Positions 37,818-51,054 of a stretch of 64,000 bases of DNA are shown one piece after another. The position numbers and the translations under genes were made by a program. The notes beneath the pieces are model-generated. The model was not told the DNA's origin. It saw only the letters and a program-made list of their open reading frames with translations, and ran no database searches. How positions within the stretch are numbered: position 1 is the stretch's first letter; the number at the start of each line of letters is the position of its first letter. The stretch comes from Bagarius yarrelli (Eukaryota > Chordata > Actinopteri > Siluriformes > Sisoridae), in assembly GCA_005784505.1 (NCBI GenBank), contig VCAZ01000055.1, forward strand, positions 2,508,496 through 2,572,495, given 5' to 3'.

Positions 37818-40800
37818 CCCAGTAGAAGGACTAAAAAAGACTGAAGTCAAAATGTCCTTTCTCCTCTGGAAAGACTCTGGCATGCTGGAAGACATGAACA
37901 AGTCAAATCGACTCTGTGGCACTTGATCATGCGACCTATCGACGATGATGACATGTACTGTACATTTGTAAGTGATTCACGATCTTAAAAACCTGATGAG
38001 AACTGCTGTGTGTTAACCATCACCCTCTGCAGCAGGAGACAAACACCGGTACAGACAAGATATATTTTACCTACAGCTGGTATTAACATGCTCAACTAGA
38101 GGAATCACAACGCCATAATCTACACAGACATGAGGGAAATCGACACGGCTGATTTTAGAAAGACTCTTCACTTAACCAGCATCACTACTGCTGTTAAACG
38201 GTGCATTTAATGGCCATAAGAGTCTTAGAGTTCCGGACTTTAGCTTAATCTACAGATAATATAAACCGGAATACAAGAATAGCTTAAAGATGCTGCTAAT
38301 TACAGCGTATGAAATTTCAAAGGTGCTGTGTTGTAGTTAGAATTCATGTTTCACTCTAATGAGCTTAGTTTGTAAGTCAATGACAAAAATCCAATCAGCG
38401 AATGTTTAAAGACTGATCATCTGTCATAGAACAGCCCATTCTTTAACCCGTCCACTTACACGTCCCGCGTCATCGTGCATTCCTCTGAGCCTCCGTCTGT
38501 GAGCAGAACGTCTTTCTGAAACTCTGTGCGCCGTTTCTCTGAGTGAGCAGTCAGCAGTCTTTCTGCTCTGTGAGGCTCCTAAACAAGTATCCAGGCTTCC
38601 CAGTAGAACCCCACCCTATAGAGCTAAATCGGTCCACTTGTTCATCCCCCTCTAAAGAATGTCCCCTTACCCCAGGAATAAACCTGCTGACCAAACGGCA
38701 TCATGAGCTCACTCCATGTTTCAGGGCTCTCTGAAACATTCAGCCGGCACTGTAACACATCCACCTCCCAAAAGAGGACAGGTCATGAAGTTTAAATCAC
38801 CTAATAAACAACATGAACAATGACAGAAAAGCCCATTAAAACACAGGATTCTTGGTCTTCCTGGAACTTGAGACAAACCACTAAACAGGATCATCGTGGT
38901 CACATTGGGAAGAAACAACATACACAGCTGTTCTTTTAATGCTCAAGACAAAAGGTGTGATTAATATAAATACTTCAGCTAGTTTTTCCCAATCAGAAGA
39001 TCCCCGTTTTTAGCAGAGTAGTGTTGTGTCAGTCTTTCCGTTTTTTGCTCTATAATTACTTTCACGTGTGTGTGCGTGTTTGCAACTCCACCAGTTTTGT
39101 TTTTTCATTAAAATAACACTCAATTACTGACCTCAAAGAAATGCAAGACAAAAGACTCACCAAACAGGCAAGTCACCTCCTTCTTCTAAGGAAAATCCAC
39201 CTGGAACTGAAGAGCACAAGCTTCAGTGGTGGAACTCAGAATCTCATGAACTATTAAGGATTTCGTGGTGACTCTAAACTCTTACAGGACCAAAGGTTCT
39301 GCAGACAATCAAAACTACAGGCATTTTCAAGGCTGAAAACTTTCCATGGAAATTACCAGGAATTAACTGCAATAAACTGGGATTTGCAAAATTGCAGGCA
39401 GGAAACTAAAATCCAAGTGTGAGTTTAACAAATTGAATTTAAAACTTTTCAAAGATAAAATCAACTTATATGAAATTTAATGCAACCAAACCTGCGATAA
39501 AAATACACACACAATCTTTCATCTTCTTTTCTCTCCTCTCCTCCTCTTTACACTGTCCTTTTCTGCCCCTCTTCTTCTCTTTGCCCTCCTCCCTCGTTCT
39601 CCTCTTTGCCCTCTCCTCCTCTCCTCTTTCCTACTCTTCTCCTCCTCTCTACACTTTGCCCTCTTCTTCTCCTCTTTACTCACTTCTTCTCTTGGACTTT
39701 CTTATACTCCCGGTACTTTCTGCTTGGTTTGTGATTCCACTGCTTTGATGCCTGTTGCATTTAGTTTAAAACGTCTTCAACAAACACTGCAATTTACCTG
39801 GTATACATTTTTAAGCACCGGCTCCAACCTCCATGAAAATAATCTCGAGTCATTTCTCATTAAACTTGTTTTCACCCATTGAAGCACCCTGTAGTTCAAC
39901 CTGCTACCTTAATTCTCTCTGATGACGCAATAACAAAAGCAGAAAAAACTTTTATCTGTCCAACAACTGTAAACAGTTTATGACAGTATATGGTAATATG
40001 GTCAAAATATTTAAACCAATCGAACCTGAATTTAAGAAATTTTGAAACTTTAAGGATCCACGAGCCGTATGTAAAAATTCTTGTAGTTTTATCTTGGTTA
40101 AATCAAACATACACACATAAATGCAGCATGAAGAAGTTTGGCTTAAGGGTTTGTTTACTGGCATGACAGGATGTACACACGACCAGACCCAATGGAAAAA
40201 CACCCGTTTGTCTCCATTCTGTGGCTCATCCACTCACAGCGCTCACACATTATTAGCATGATGTTAGGCAAATTAGGGATTAATGTTCGGCCACAAAGAA
40301 CAATATGATAGTGGCCATGTTCTTTTAACCTGAAGTAGGTAAATAAACAGCTGTGATCTGTGGGCTAAAACAATTAGTGGACCTTTTTATTAAAAAAAAA
40401 TACATTCAAACATTTTTCTTTACTATAGAAAAGTCATATAATTTTATATCCTCTAATGTAATAGCACAGTTTAACGCTGCAGTGCAGAAATTTAATTCAG
40501 TGCTCATGCAGACCAATATAGACGAGACAGCACTTAAATAACATAAATAAGTGATATAATCCACATTTTTAAAAGTGGAAGTGATTTTATTTTTACTAAT
40601 TAAAATATGTAACCTAATATTTGAGCTAATTGTAAGAGCTGAATAATTGATCAAAGCCTAATGAATAAGTTAAATAATAAAAGGGCTGAATAAAAAGGCA
40701 TTTTTAAAACTGAAGTTATTTCCTTCTTTCATTTCTTAATCAGAAACTATTAAATTAACTGCATTAACTAAAATTATTGCTGATTCATTGACTATCAAAA

Positions 40801-41247
40801 TTAACGGTTTTGGCAGCCCCACTGACCTGTGATACTATAACAGAGTATAAAGTATAAGTGAAGCGGGACGGATTGTGAAACATGAGTTTTAACGTGCGAG
40901 AGTAAAACTGTTCAGTCAGAGAACTTGTGTGCGTTTATGTCATGGAAGTAAAAACATTAGTTTTAGATTAGATGTTCGGATTCCTGTACAGAATCTTAGC
41001 ACTCAGTGTTTAAAAATGTTACTGCATTTGATCTAATAAACACAAGCCAATACGTCTGAAAGATGAAGCATGAACTTTGTTATTCAAATTCCTCTTTGGT
41101 GAAGATGTAAATGAAGGCAGTGCGTTTTACAGTCCCGATCGAGCAGCGTGGAGGTTCAAGTCTCATCAAGACGCAACACAGTCACAATATTAATGTGGAA
41201 CAAACTCATTCATTTAAAACCTGCGTTTTAAATCAGAACAAAACTTT
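37818..41247. other. enah intron 1, mostly featureless stretch
   Basis: Contains only the pyrimidine tract at 39527-39690 and a small CpG-rich patch near 38451-38540 with a consensus donor (see findings). Confidence 0.55.
39527..39690. repeat. (CTCCT/CTTCT)-rich pyrimidine tract
   Basis: Imperfect pyrimidine stretch of about 160 bp in enah intron 1. Confidence 0.85.
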
Positions 41248-41300
41248 TGACATTTACAGCATTTAGAAGACGTTCTTATTCAGAGTGATGTACAAAAGTG
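41248..41300 (-). mobile_element. SINE tail fragment
   Basis: GACATTTACAGCATTTAGAA and TCTTATTCAGAGTGATG are the reverse complement of the type B 3' tail only. Confidence 0.5.
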
Positions 41301-42386
41301 TCATCATTGAACAGATCAATACTGGAAATCCCAAATCTGTTGAAACATAAAAACTGTTGAAAGAGCAGCAGCATTACTTTCTACAGTAAGCACTTTACTC
41401 CATCTGTAATTTTTTAGATATAATGACTGAGGTTTGTTTGAAAAGGGAAGAATAAAAGTGCTCTGGAATTCTTTCACACATTTTTCCACCTTTATTTCAT
41501 CACTCAGTTCTGCGCTAATCGAGTCCACATGGAGGTGAAACCGAACTTAAGTACCAAACAAGGCAACACACCGGTGATGAGTCATGTTCCCAGTTAGGTT
41601 GACCCAACCCTGCTGCCCCCCCCCAATCTCCCGCTCTCCTTTTCTCTCTCTCCTTTTTACTTTTGGCGTTTTTGAGTAACTTGGCACCGAATCTCCGGCT
41701 CTGTATTTGATTGTGGATGTTCTCGTGTCTCCACATTCCACAGCTGCCCCTCCTGAGGATTGAGTTGGCTTTACCGCACTAACGAATAAACGAGCCCTTT
41801 TTTTTATATTACGCCTCAAAGAATGCTGCATTCTTTCACCCCCTTTAGTCTCATTGCAGAACATAGAGGGCATTTTTTTTACTGTGTCTGACTGAGAGCA
41901 ACTCGTTTGTAGTAAAAGGTCGAACTTTGGTTTCCAGAGTCATTCGAAACGGAAAAGTTTGCTTTCACACCGCAGACAAAAAAAGGCATGTACATGTAGA
42001 GCTGAGGTCAGACATTTAGACATGACTAATCATTAAAAAGAATATGGATCATAAAAATTCTGTCCAGCTGTAAGTGTGGTACATAAAGATGTGTACATAA
42101 AGTCCCCCATGTGTAAAGTTTCATGTTCTATAAGAATACGCTGTGAGAGTTTTATGTTCTATGAGTTTCTTTTACCGTCCTGGCAAATAAAACCACCCAT
42201 AGGTCATTAGAGAAATCCTTACGCTTCATTCTGTAAATATCAGACACTCAAATCAATCTACACAGAGGAAAACTGAGGGAGCCTGACTAAGTAGGATAAA
42301 AAATACGGGTAAGAACAGAAAAAAAGAAGAGGAAAAATATGGGGGAGGAAAAAGGGAGGGGGAAAGGGGGTTTTCAAATAGAAAAT

Positions 42387-42567
42387 AAAGAGAAGAGAAG
42401 AGAAGAGAAGAGAAGAGAAGAGAAGAGAAGAGAAGAGAAGAGAAGAGAAGAGAAGAGAAGAGAAGAGAAGAGAAGAGAAGAGAAAGAGAGAAGAGAAGAG
42501 AAGAGAAGAGAAGAGAAGAGAAGAGAAGAGAAGAGAAGAGAAGAGAAGAGAAGAGAAGAGAAGAGAG
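42387..42567. repeat. (AAGAG)n pentanucleotide array
   Basis: About 36 nearly perfect AGAAG units with one interruption at 42481-42490. One strand is all purine. Confidence 0.95.
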
Positions 42568-43018
42568 GATCCACTCCACTGGATGAAGTGTGTTGTATGC
42601 GAGTGTCTCCTCAATGTTTCGTTGCAATAGTTTTCAGACAGAATTTACTTTCATGAAACGTTTTACAATGTTAACATGGTGTGCTGACATCACACCGCCT
42701 GAACAACAGTGCAGCTGCATTTCTGTCTGCCATTAACACATCACATGCATTCATAAACCCATAAAATAATGATTTTGCATTATTTGACAGTTCTGCTGTC
42801 CGGGACACACAGAGATGCTGTAAGGTTGGAGGGGTAGAGGGCAGGGCTGCCCTGGAGTTTAAACAGAATTTCACACTGGACTGGACTGTTTGAGGTCTGC
42901 TACAGGGTTGTTGTAATGTTACTTAAGACAGCAATGGGACGGTAACTCCTCACTCGTGCTTAGTTACATAACAGGTGTTATTACCTTGACTCAAATTCCA
43001 AACAAGCACATAAAAACA

Positions 43019-43173
<155 letters not shown>

Positions 43174-43543
43174 TCCTGGTTTAGTGGAGGGGTTTTGTTG
43201 GCACTCTCGTTTCTCTGTAGTGAACAGGAGAGTGTTTAGTATGCCGGTACACCATCATCTAACCCGAGAGGTGATCAGAGGTTTACACTGCACTTTAAAC
43301 AGATCTTACATACACACAAACACGCTTTCCCCGCAAGTTCTTTGGCATTCTCTTACCCATAAAAATATGCTGATATGAGGAGGACTGCACTCGCAAAACT
43401 CTGTGTGTTGGTGCATGTGTTCTCTCGGTATAGTAACAATTTAAAAACACACACCATTGATTACTAGTGGAATTTAACACACATTAATACCATTAATACT
43501 AAAAAGCTGATCGTACACAAAGACACAACTTTGTGCCTCTGTT

Positions 43544-43690
43544 GGCATTTACAGAATTTGGCAGATGCCCTTATACACAGCAACTTACATTTGTCTAACT
43601 GAGCAGCTGAGGGTTAGGGGCCTTGCTCAGGGGCCCAAGCTTGGAAACTTAACAACAGGCAAAGAAGCAAATCACTGAGCTGCCAACCCC
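43544..43690 (-). mobile_element. SINE, reverse orientation
   Basis: Contains GGCAGATGCCCTTATACACA, GAGGGTTAGGGGCCTTGC and CACTGAGCTGCC, the near-complete reverse of type B. Confidence 0.7.
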
Positions 43691-46600
43691 CCCACAAGAC
43701 TGGTGCTGATGGTTAATGTTCACACTCGCCTGTTGAATTACCCCCTATCCAATGCTGCCCCTCACCTCACCCTCTAACCCCAAGAGCACATACCTTTAAC
43801 ACACACACACTAGAGTGAACAAGTGAGCCTTCAGCTTAGACAGGAAACTAACAGCTGAAATCTTGGGCTGCATTCTGCTGTCTGGAAAAAACAAACAAAC
43901 ACACATACACACTAAAACCCCTTCAAAAACATTACGAAAAGGAAATTATTTCACTGCCGTTTATTTATACCGAATTTTTACTGTTTCTCTGCAGCACACA
44001 GACACACAATCAGCCCCAAAATCTCTTTACAGCGGTATTTATTACATCCCTTTCTTCACACAATTTATTTAAAGCATCAAGTCAACCTTTAGACATAGAC
44101 AGATTCAGTCATCACTAATCGATCAGAATTCAATGATATGTCATTGGATATGGACAAACATACACACCCACCCACCAAACAGCGAAATTCGAAAGGTGTA
44201 CACCAAGCATTGGAACTATCATACAATAGTCTACGGCGGTGGATCGCCATTCTGTATATCTTGTGTACAGTGGCTCTGAAAAACCTCACAAAATGTTTGC
44301 TACAGATGCAAAAAAATTCAAGCCCGATCTAAAAATTTTTTTATGACTGACGCAGTGTGTAAACATGACTGACACAACATGAAGTCATATCTACTTTTAA
44401 ACATGCGAAAATGTTGGACTGCAAAGAGGTGTCAGTAGATGACTGGTGCAGAACAAAAGCCCCAGTGCGAGGGCAGTTTTACAACACTTTCACCAACACA
44501 TGCTACCAAAGAACGGTCACAAAGCCTCGCTTAACCAATAGGCAACATAAGCCAAAGTGTAGAATAAAGATGGTGCTGAAGTGTGTGTGTGTGTGTGTGT
44601 GTGTGTGTTGAGGCAGTGAACACAGGGCAGCTGTTCTTCACAGATGGAATCCAAGCGACCACCTGTTCCAGACTCACACTGGAGAGAGATCCAGCAGGAA
44701 GAGCCAAACGAAGCACAAATAATGGGGGAGGAGACAGAGGCAGGCGGAAAAGAAAGGGGGAAAGTGAGCAAAAGACTGAGAAAACTGAGACGCTGCAGAA
44801 GACACAGCAGTGTGGCAGCTTCACAACTATGAAAACAGAGACATTATTAAATTGGTTTTATATACAGAAAAAAAAAATAACAGTTTCTACCCTACATGTA
44901 TGTTGGGGATAGGCATGATTAATCGATTAACGATAACTAATCAATACAGTTAAATTCAATCAAGACCTGTGTTTTCCACACAACCTTGTCACTTTGCCCA
45001 ATCAGAGCCTTTTCTGACCAATCAATGTAAAGTGCCACTCAGAACCTAATGAATACGTCACCAAAGTATTGTGTGTTCTAGTCGGGCTACCAACATCTAT
45101 TACTGTCCTGTCCGTCAGGAATCTCATATAGGAAAAATATAATTCTATGTTTTTTTTTATTCTCCCACTATTATAGTTGGGTAATTTTGTTGTCAGTAAT
45201 TTTTGGGCATGGGGAGGGGGGTGTCACCATTAATATGTGGGGATTAAAATCATGTTTAAATACACTTGCTTTTTACTTTCAACACGCAATTGTGCAAATT
45301 GTATTTTAAGAGGCGACAGTGATTTTACACTGTATCAGCCTTGAAGATGCTGCATGTGAGACTAAGGGGGAAACAGTGAAGGTTTATCAAAACCTTTTTA
45401 AATGATTTTAAATGATTTAGTAATATTACTTTGGTACCTGTAAAAAATGTTAATCAAGAAAAGTTTTTTCCACACATAAAAAGCAACCCATGGGTTCAAT
45501 TTTCTTTTTCATATAAAGCAGTATGATCATATTGGTGGTTTTCACCCTAGCTGTGACGCACTGCCATAGGTGGACAATTTCATCAGTATTCTTTGTAACT
45601 AATAACTCATATTTGTTGCCCTGGCAATCAACCGTGAGAATGAGCAGGTCAACCAGGCTTTGAACCATGGAAAGTGAACTGGTTTTTTCAAAACCACTGC
45701 TTTTCTGTAAACTCCTGTTTCGATATTAAATCACTGAAAAATGAACTTGTGTGATTGTATATAAAGTGCTGAATCTGCACACCACGGATCCAGATCCTCA
45801 TCCATAAATCTTAACATCAACCCCATGCACTGGCCTTTAGCTCCATAGCAAAGTAATGAGGTAATAGTTTCTTTAATTACTGCTCTCTTAACATCACAGC
45901 AGCTCTGAGAAATGAAGAGATAGTCCCCTTACACCAATTGGCTGTTCTTGGTCCTGCAGCTTTGTCGTGTTTATTTTATGCTTGGAGGAAAAGAACAGCT
46001 CAAGAACTAAGAGAAAGAGAAGCAATGAAATAATGAATCTGGGCCAGTGGATGTTTAATAGCTGAATCAGCAGGATCCTCGGGGCTCAGTGGGGGAAAAC
46101 CTAAGCGTGGTTTCTGAACTGAGATCACGGCTGACCTTCAGCTTGCAAATAATCAGACTAGGTAACTGACCAAGCAGAACAAATAAATCCCATTCACTAA
46201 GATTTCAGACCAATAGCATACAGGTTACAAAGTGCAAGCCGATGTGACGTGTCCTCCATTCTCCACTAAACATCAGTCAGTTGGTGTTTCAGATAATGAG
46301 GTATGTAGAACTGTATTTACAGAACACAGATATCCGATCGTTTTATTGCAAACAAGTGGTGTGGAGTCTATCTTAGGGTGACGTTTGGATCTATGTGCTC
46401 TACCAGGGGTGGTAGAGCACACAGACCCAAACCCACTTGTCAATAATATCAGAGTATTTCCTCTTATCTAATTACAAAGTAAACACACAACAACATGCTC
46501 GGTGTGGAATCTGCTGGTTATCAGTGCTGAAGCTGCTGATCTGTTCACATTCACAGATCCGAATACACGAAATGCAGAAAAACTTTGTATTTTAGTCGTG

Positions 46601-47100
46601 CATAGCAGGTGTATGATTAGATATTGAAGGAGACGTGTGCAGATGTCCTTCACAAATAGAAGATATTTTTAATAGAAATGAGGTGTAAGAGGAGATCCAA
46701 GTGACAAACTGATCTTAGTAATAAGGGACAGAAAGCTGCACTACGAGTGTCTGGAGCTCAATCCGAACACTGATTTTAAACTTCAGTGAGTTTCAACTTC
46801 AGATCAGATCCTCTTCAAGGACAGAATCCCAACAGAGAAATGCTGACAAAAGTAAGTGACTCAGCTTGACCAGCAAAAGTCATAGAATCCGCACCACAGC
46901 GAGATCGAAGCCTGACAAAACCTACACCAAGCAGAGCAGCTAACACATAGCATTCTACACACAGCTACCAACACACAGCTAAAACGACATTTAATCTAGG
47001 AGAATATCTGATACATAAAATATATTACATACACACTGCACAATTAATTCTGGTTCAGGGGGAAACAAAACTGTATAAAAGGTTTGTACAAACTGTATAA
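43691..47100. other. enah intron 1, mostly featureless stretch
   Basis: Holds a (GT)n run and a dispersed repeat near 44900-45070; no coding or RNA feature recognised. Confidence 0.55.
44580..44608. repeat. (GT)n microsatellite
   Basis: About 14 uninterrupted GT units in enah intron 1. Confidence 0.9.
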
Positions 47101-47178
47101 AAGAAAGAGAGAGCGAAAGAAAAATAAAAGAGAAAAAGAGAGACACAGAGAGCGAGAAAGAGAGCAAGAGATGGAGAA

Positions 47179-47233
47179 GATAGATAGACAGATAGATAGA
47201 TAGACAGATAGATAGATAGACAGATAGATAGAT
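47179..47233. repeat. (GATA/GACA)n microsatellite
   Basis: Regular alternation of GATA triplets with single GACA units, preceded by a purine-rich stretch from about 47100. Confidence 0.9.
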
Positions 47234-47689
47234 CCCATAAAAATGGATGTTCAGTAAATGATTGCGGTAAAGTGGAACTGGGGTGAAATAATCTATTTCT
47301 CAGTTGTTCCGTTGCTTCTTACATGAAATTTTCCTCATCATGACTGAAGAAACCCAGTTCAGTGCTGAAACAAACACCCCCCCGGAGTCCTAATGACTGA
47401 CCACAGAGCTGAAGAACTGTTCCATAGAGACATTCAGCTTTTCTTCAGCTCAACTAACAGCAGTTCCAAAATCACAGGCCTGCACATCTTTCACCACACT
47501 GGAACATAGAAGTACACTGACAATCAACACCAACTTGTGTGTGTATGTGTGTTTGACTAAAACAGCATTTTGTAAAAACCTATGGGGTGGAGGTGTAAAG
47601 AGTAAAGGAGTCAGAAAAAAAAAAGTCCTGATGATTTCCTATGATTCAGTCGCATCATCTTATGTAGAAACTTAAATTTCTGTTTCATT

Positions 47690-47790
47690 CTGTCTTATAA
47701 TTTCTTCAATTGTGTAAAGCTGCTTTGTGACAATCACCATTGTAAAAAGTGCTATACCAATAAAACTGAATTGAAAACTGAACTGAAATA
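47690..47790 (-). repeat. Dispersed repeat (same family as 12700-12800)
   Basis: TGTAAAGCTGCTTTGTGACA, then AAAAAGTGCTATACCAATAA and AACTGAATTG, a pattern frequent in fish DNA and shared in inverse orientation with 12700-12800. Confidence 0.5.
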
Positions 47791-48479
47791 TTGTTAATCT
47801 GCCTCTTGTGTATAGTGGATTTTGTGTGTGTGTGTGTGTAGGTGGACGGGTGGAGTTCTGATAGAACAAACTATCACCAAGAGAGAAAACAGAAAAGAAT
47901 CACAGTAGAGAAATATTTAATTTCTTACGCTTTATCCCCTGCAAATCCCAGCCAAGAACATAAATCTGCTGCTGCACAGAGATGAATGTTTTTTCTAGGC
48001 GAAAATTGGTGGTTAGAGTTCAGTGGCAAGCTGCCACCACCACCAAAAAACAGTTTGCATATTAACAAAGCAGAAAAAACGAAAAAAAAAACGATGATTA
48101 AAAGCACGAGCAGCTTATGGTTCTGAAGCCCAACCAGCAGATGAGAAAACTCCACTCAGCAAGAAGTGATGAAGAGCAGAAGCAGAAATGTGTGCGTGTG
48201 TGTGAACACCAGAAAAAAAGATTGACGCAAAAAAACAGCCTAGGGTGCCTAAAAAAGCTCAAAATATGTTTTGTTATTAAAAAAGATCAGTTTTAAACAA
48301 AGCAGAAAAGAACATCATTTTGTTATTCCAGCTGGATTAAATTAAGAAATTAATTATTAAAATAAATCTTCAAATTCAGATCAGATCAAAGTTTCAGGTT
48401 GAATAGGTTTTCATCACAGATGGAGCTTCAATAGTGACATCATTATTAACTGGACCATGTGACCACATCAGTCATTGTC

Positions 48480-48494
48480 GGGGGGGGGGGGGGG
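48480..48494. repeat. Poly-G tract (15 nt)
   Basis: Uninterrupted G run; otherwise nothing recognised between 47791 and 48941. Confidence 0.9.
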
Positions 48495-48941
48495 TGTTGT
48501 TGTTCAGGTTAAACTAGTCAGGCTGCGTTTCACACACGTTAAAGTTGTGTTGTTTTGGTTAAATGCAGCTTATCTACTACAATCTGACCCCAAACACAAA
48601 CAAAGACTCCTGGGTTTTTATTTCGGTGTAAAAACACCTGACACTCAAAAAAATCAGCAGGCGTTCAGACTTAAATTACGCAGTTTTATGGTGCAACTCA
48701 ACACAATGCACCCCAACTCAACTCAACACATCGATGACGAGGCATAAATGAACATGCCAAGAGTTTCCTAAAGAGCACAATCAAAGCTGTGTGCAGATGT
48801 GTGCGATTATACGTTTAACAGCCCTGAACGGATGTCTATAACGTTACATGTGTGTGTGTGTGTGTGTGATCCCCTCCATCCACCTTTTCTAAACAGTTTG
48901 GCCTTCAAGCAGCCGAACCACAACATGAGGAGTTTTGACCT

Positions 48942-49070
48942 ACATTTACAGCGTTTGGCAGATGTTTTATCCAAAGCAACTTACATTTATTACATTTTAC
49001 ACAACTGAGCAGGGTTAAAGGGACAGTGAGGAACTGAATCCATGAACAGCAATCCAGCAATGGAAGATCA
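48942..49070 (-). mobile_element. SINE, reverse orientation, degenerate
   Basis: Contains GCGTTTGGCAGATGTTTTAT and CCAAAGCAACTTACATTT, then GAGCAGGGTTAAAGG. Confidence 0.6.
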
Positions 49071-49360
49071 AGAGGTTTAAACTCTTAGAGAAAATAAGAA
49101 AAAAAATCAGTTTTTGGGGTCTGAATTAGGCGATAGAGCAAACATCCAGTGTAAAAATCCAATCAATGACATACCCTATAAATAACTGGGTTGGAATAAC
49201 AAAAACACCCTCAAACACACACTCAAACCTCCAAAATCCTACAGGTTTGCGTACACTGTTAGAGGGGCATTGAGGAGTTTAATAAAAGCCACAAAAAATC
49301 ACACACACTTCCTATTTTCAGGATGATAAGTGTTCTCCAATCTTGTAAAGACTGTTCTAG

Positions 49361-49366
49361 TTGTGT

Positions 49367-49441
<75 letters not shown>
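49361..49441. repeat. Compound (GT)n(AT)n microsatellite
   Basis: GT run passing directly into AT repeats, broken once by ACCT, about 500 bp downstream of enah exon 1 within intron 1. Confidence 0.95.
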
Positions 49442-49443
<2 letters not shown>

Positions 49444-49860
49444 TGTGTGTGTTTTTCACTCAGTCAGGGGCACAACATCCACCATTTGGTAAGGATGACA
49501 AAAGGCTCTGTTTTCTGGACTGACTCTCCCACCCAGTTCTTCACCTTCACAGTGACTTCTATTCCTTTTGTCTGTTAGATCACAGTGAGGATGAACCTGA
49601 AATATGTTTCTAATTTAAGAGCTGAGTGTTATATTCCACTGCAGCAACCCAACACACGCGATACACACTCTGCTGCAACATTTAGGCCCCCCACTAACAC
49701 CGTGTTTCCCCTTGTAGTTGAATCTGCTGGGGATAAAGTGATCAGGTTGTCTGAGGGTAAAGGATCAGCATGGTTACTGTAGCAACACCACAAACACCAC
49801 GCACTGCAGCAGCGCCTGGAGACACGGAGCTCTTAACATATGTCCACGTTCTTCAGGATG

Positions 49861-50340
49861 TTCATCAGAGCTCCATGATCCACAGGACACTTCCGACTGA
49901 CAACAGCGCGGATACACTGCTTACCTCATAATGCTGGGCTCCTCCGCGGATCCTCACGCGCCTGTAGATTAAAGTCAAATCACTCGGAGTTGGAAGAAGT
50001 TCTCACTCCGCCACGTCCGAGCACAAAAGCGCGAGACAAAAAAAACACTAGGACGCCGCAGGAGAGACTGCGAACCGAAAACGCATGCAAAATAAAAAGA
50101 AAAGGTTTTAAAAATAAAACACGCCGATCTACATGATAAACCCGAACAATCCGCGTTTACTGAGCGAAAGAACAGGCGAGTGCGGTTAACGCTCAATGCG
50201 CGCAGAAAGCGGCGGCGTACCGCTGGACTTCCCTCGCGCGACTCCGACACTGACGCAAAGCGCTTTTTCTTTTTTTTTTCTTTACGTAAAATACGTAGGA
50301 GACGCACATGCGCGCTAGCCACGCCCCTATGCAAATTTGG
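49861..50340 (-). promoter_or_regulatory. enah: CpG-rich enah promoter and 5' UTR region
   Basis: I count about 45 CpG dinucleotides in this 480-bp stretch, far above its surroundings, and the first coding bases of enah lie within it. Visible motifs include a palindromic bZIP-type site TTACGTAA at 50282-50289, an NRF1-like ATGCGCGC near 50308, a GC-box-like CCACGCCCC at 50319-50327, and an octamer ATGCAAAT at 50329-50336. No TATA box is evident, which fits a CpG-island promoter with dispersed starts. The motifs are matches by eye to known consensus sites; occupancy is inference. A GGT/GAT trinucleotide repeat (about 50395-50435) follows just upstream. Confidence 0.75.
49925..49929 (-). CDS. 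enah: enah coding exon 1 (start codon, 5 coding bases)
   Basis: Minus strand reads ATG AG followed by the donor GTAAGCAG. This leaves two bases of a codon that exon 2 completes with T (AGT, Ser), giving M-S-E-Q-S-I-C-Q, the N-terminus shared by vertebrate Mena and EVL. The donor is strong and the segment sits at the edge of a CpG-dense stretch expected of the main promoter. The rest of exon 1 is 5' UTR running to higher coordinates; its true start cannot be fixed from sequence. A longer open frame at 49975-50334 on this strand falls in the UTR/promoter and is not thought to be coding. The same exon arrangement, with a tiny first coding piece, is what I expect for vertebrate ENAH. Confidence 0.85.
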
Positions 50341-50394
50341 GAATTAAAAAAAAGCCTCATGGGCGACAGCAGGAGAAGCAGGCAGGTGATGAGG

Positions 50395-50435
50395 GGGTGG
50401 TGGTGGCGGTGATGATGATGATGATGATGGTGATG
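50395..50435. repeat. (GGT)n(GAT)n trinucleotide tract
   Basis: GGTGGTGGTGGCGGTGATGA and further GAT units just upstream of the enah promoter. Confidence 0.85.
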
Positions 50436-50914
50436 TTGTAATAACGCCACGGCGTGGGCAGATTTTTAATGTGAGAGGGGATTTAAATTCAACATGTTTT
50501 AGAAAGATGATCACTATATTTACAGCAGACTTTTTTGGAAAGATTTAGGAATGTATATTAATCGACGACTAAGATGTGTAATAGAAATTTGAGTTCTTGG
50601 TGTGATTTTTATAGTTTACATTAGGATATTTTAAAAGGTTTTTTAAAAAAAAAAATTCTTCTTTTTTTTTACTAGGAAAGTATCATACTGAAACTGTATA
50701 CATAAAAAACTGTGAGCTTTTCCTAAACCCCACTTTTTACATTTCCTAAATAACTTATTTATAAAATATATCGAAAAAAAAGAGAAGATGTAAAGTTTTA
50801 AAAATATTGAACTGTAAGTAATGTTACGTCTTTCATTTAAATGTTCAAAATGTTCAATGTTCTTGTGGCACTGAATTAATAAAAATAGGGGTTTAATGAA
50901 ACCCCTTTGTATGT

Positions 50915-50916
<2 letters not shown>

Positions 50917-50954
<38 letters not shown>

Positions 50955-51054
50955 AAGCTTCTCTCTCTCTCTCTCTTTTCCTCTCTCTCTCTTTCTTTCT
51001 CTCTCTTTCTCCCACCCCCTCTTTTTCTCTCTCTCTCCCTCTTTCTCGCTCTCG
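50917..51054. repeat. (CT)n microsatellite
   Basis: Long pyrimidine tract with a few interruptions between the enah promoter and the Tc1-like element. Confidence 0.9.

Noticed and set aside
42253..42656. Leu-Ser-Phe and Arg-Glu-rich open frames
   Set aside because: They are translations of the (AAGAG)n array.
49975..50334. 119-codon minus-strand open frame upstream of enah exon 1
   Set aside because: It is in the CpG-rich promoter/5' UTR, ends without joining the EVH1 frame, and has no family match.
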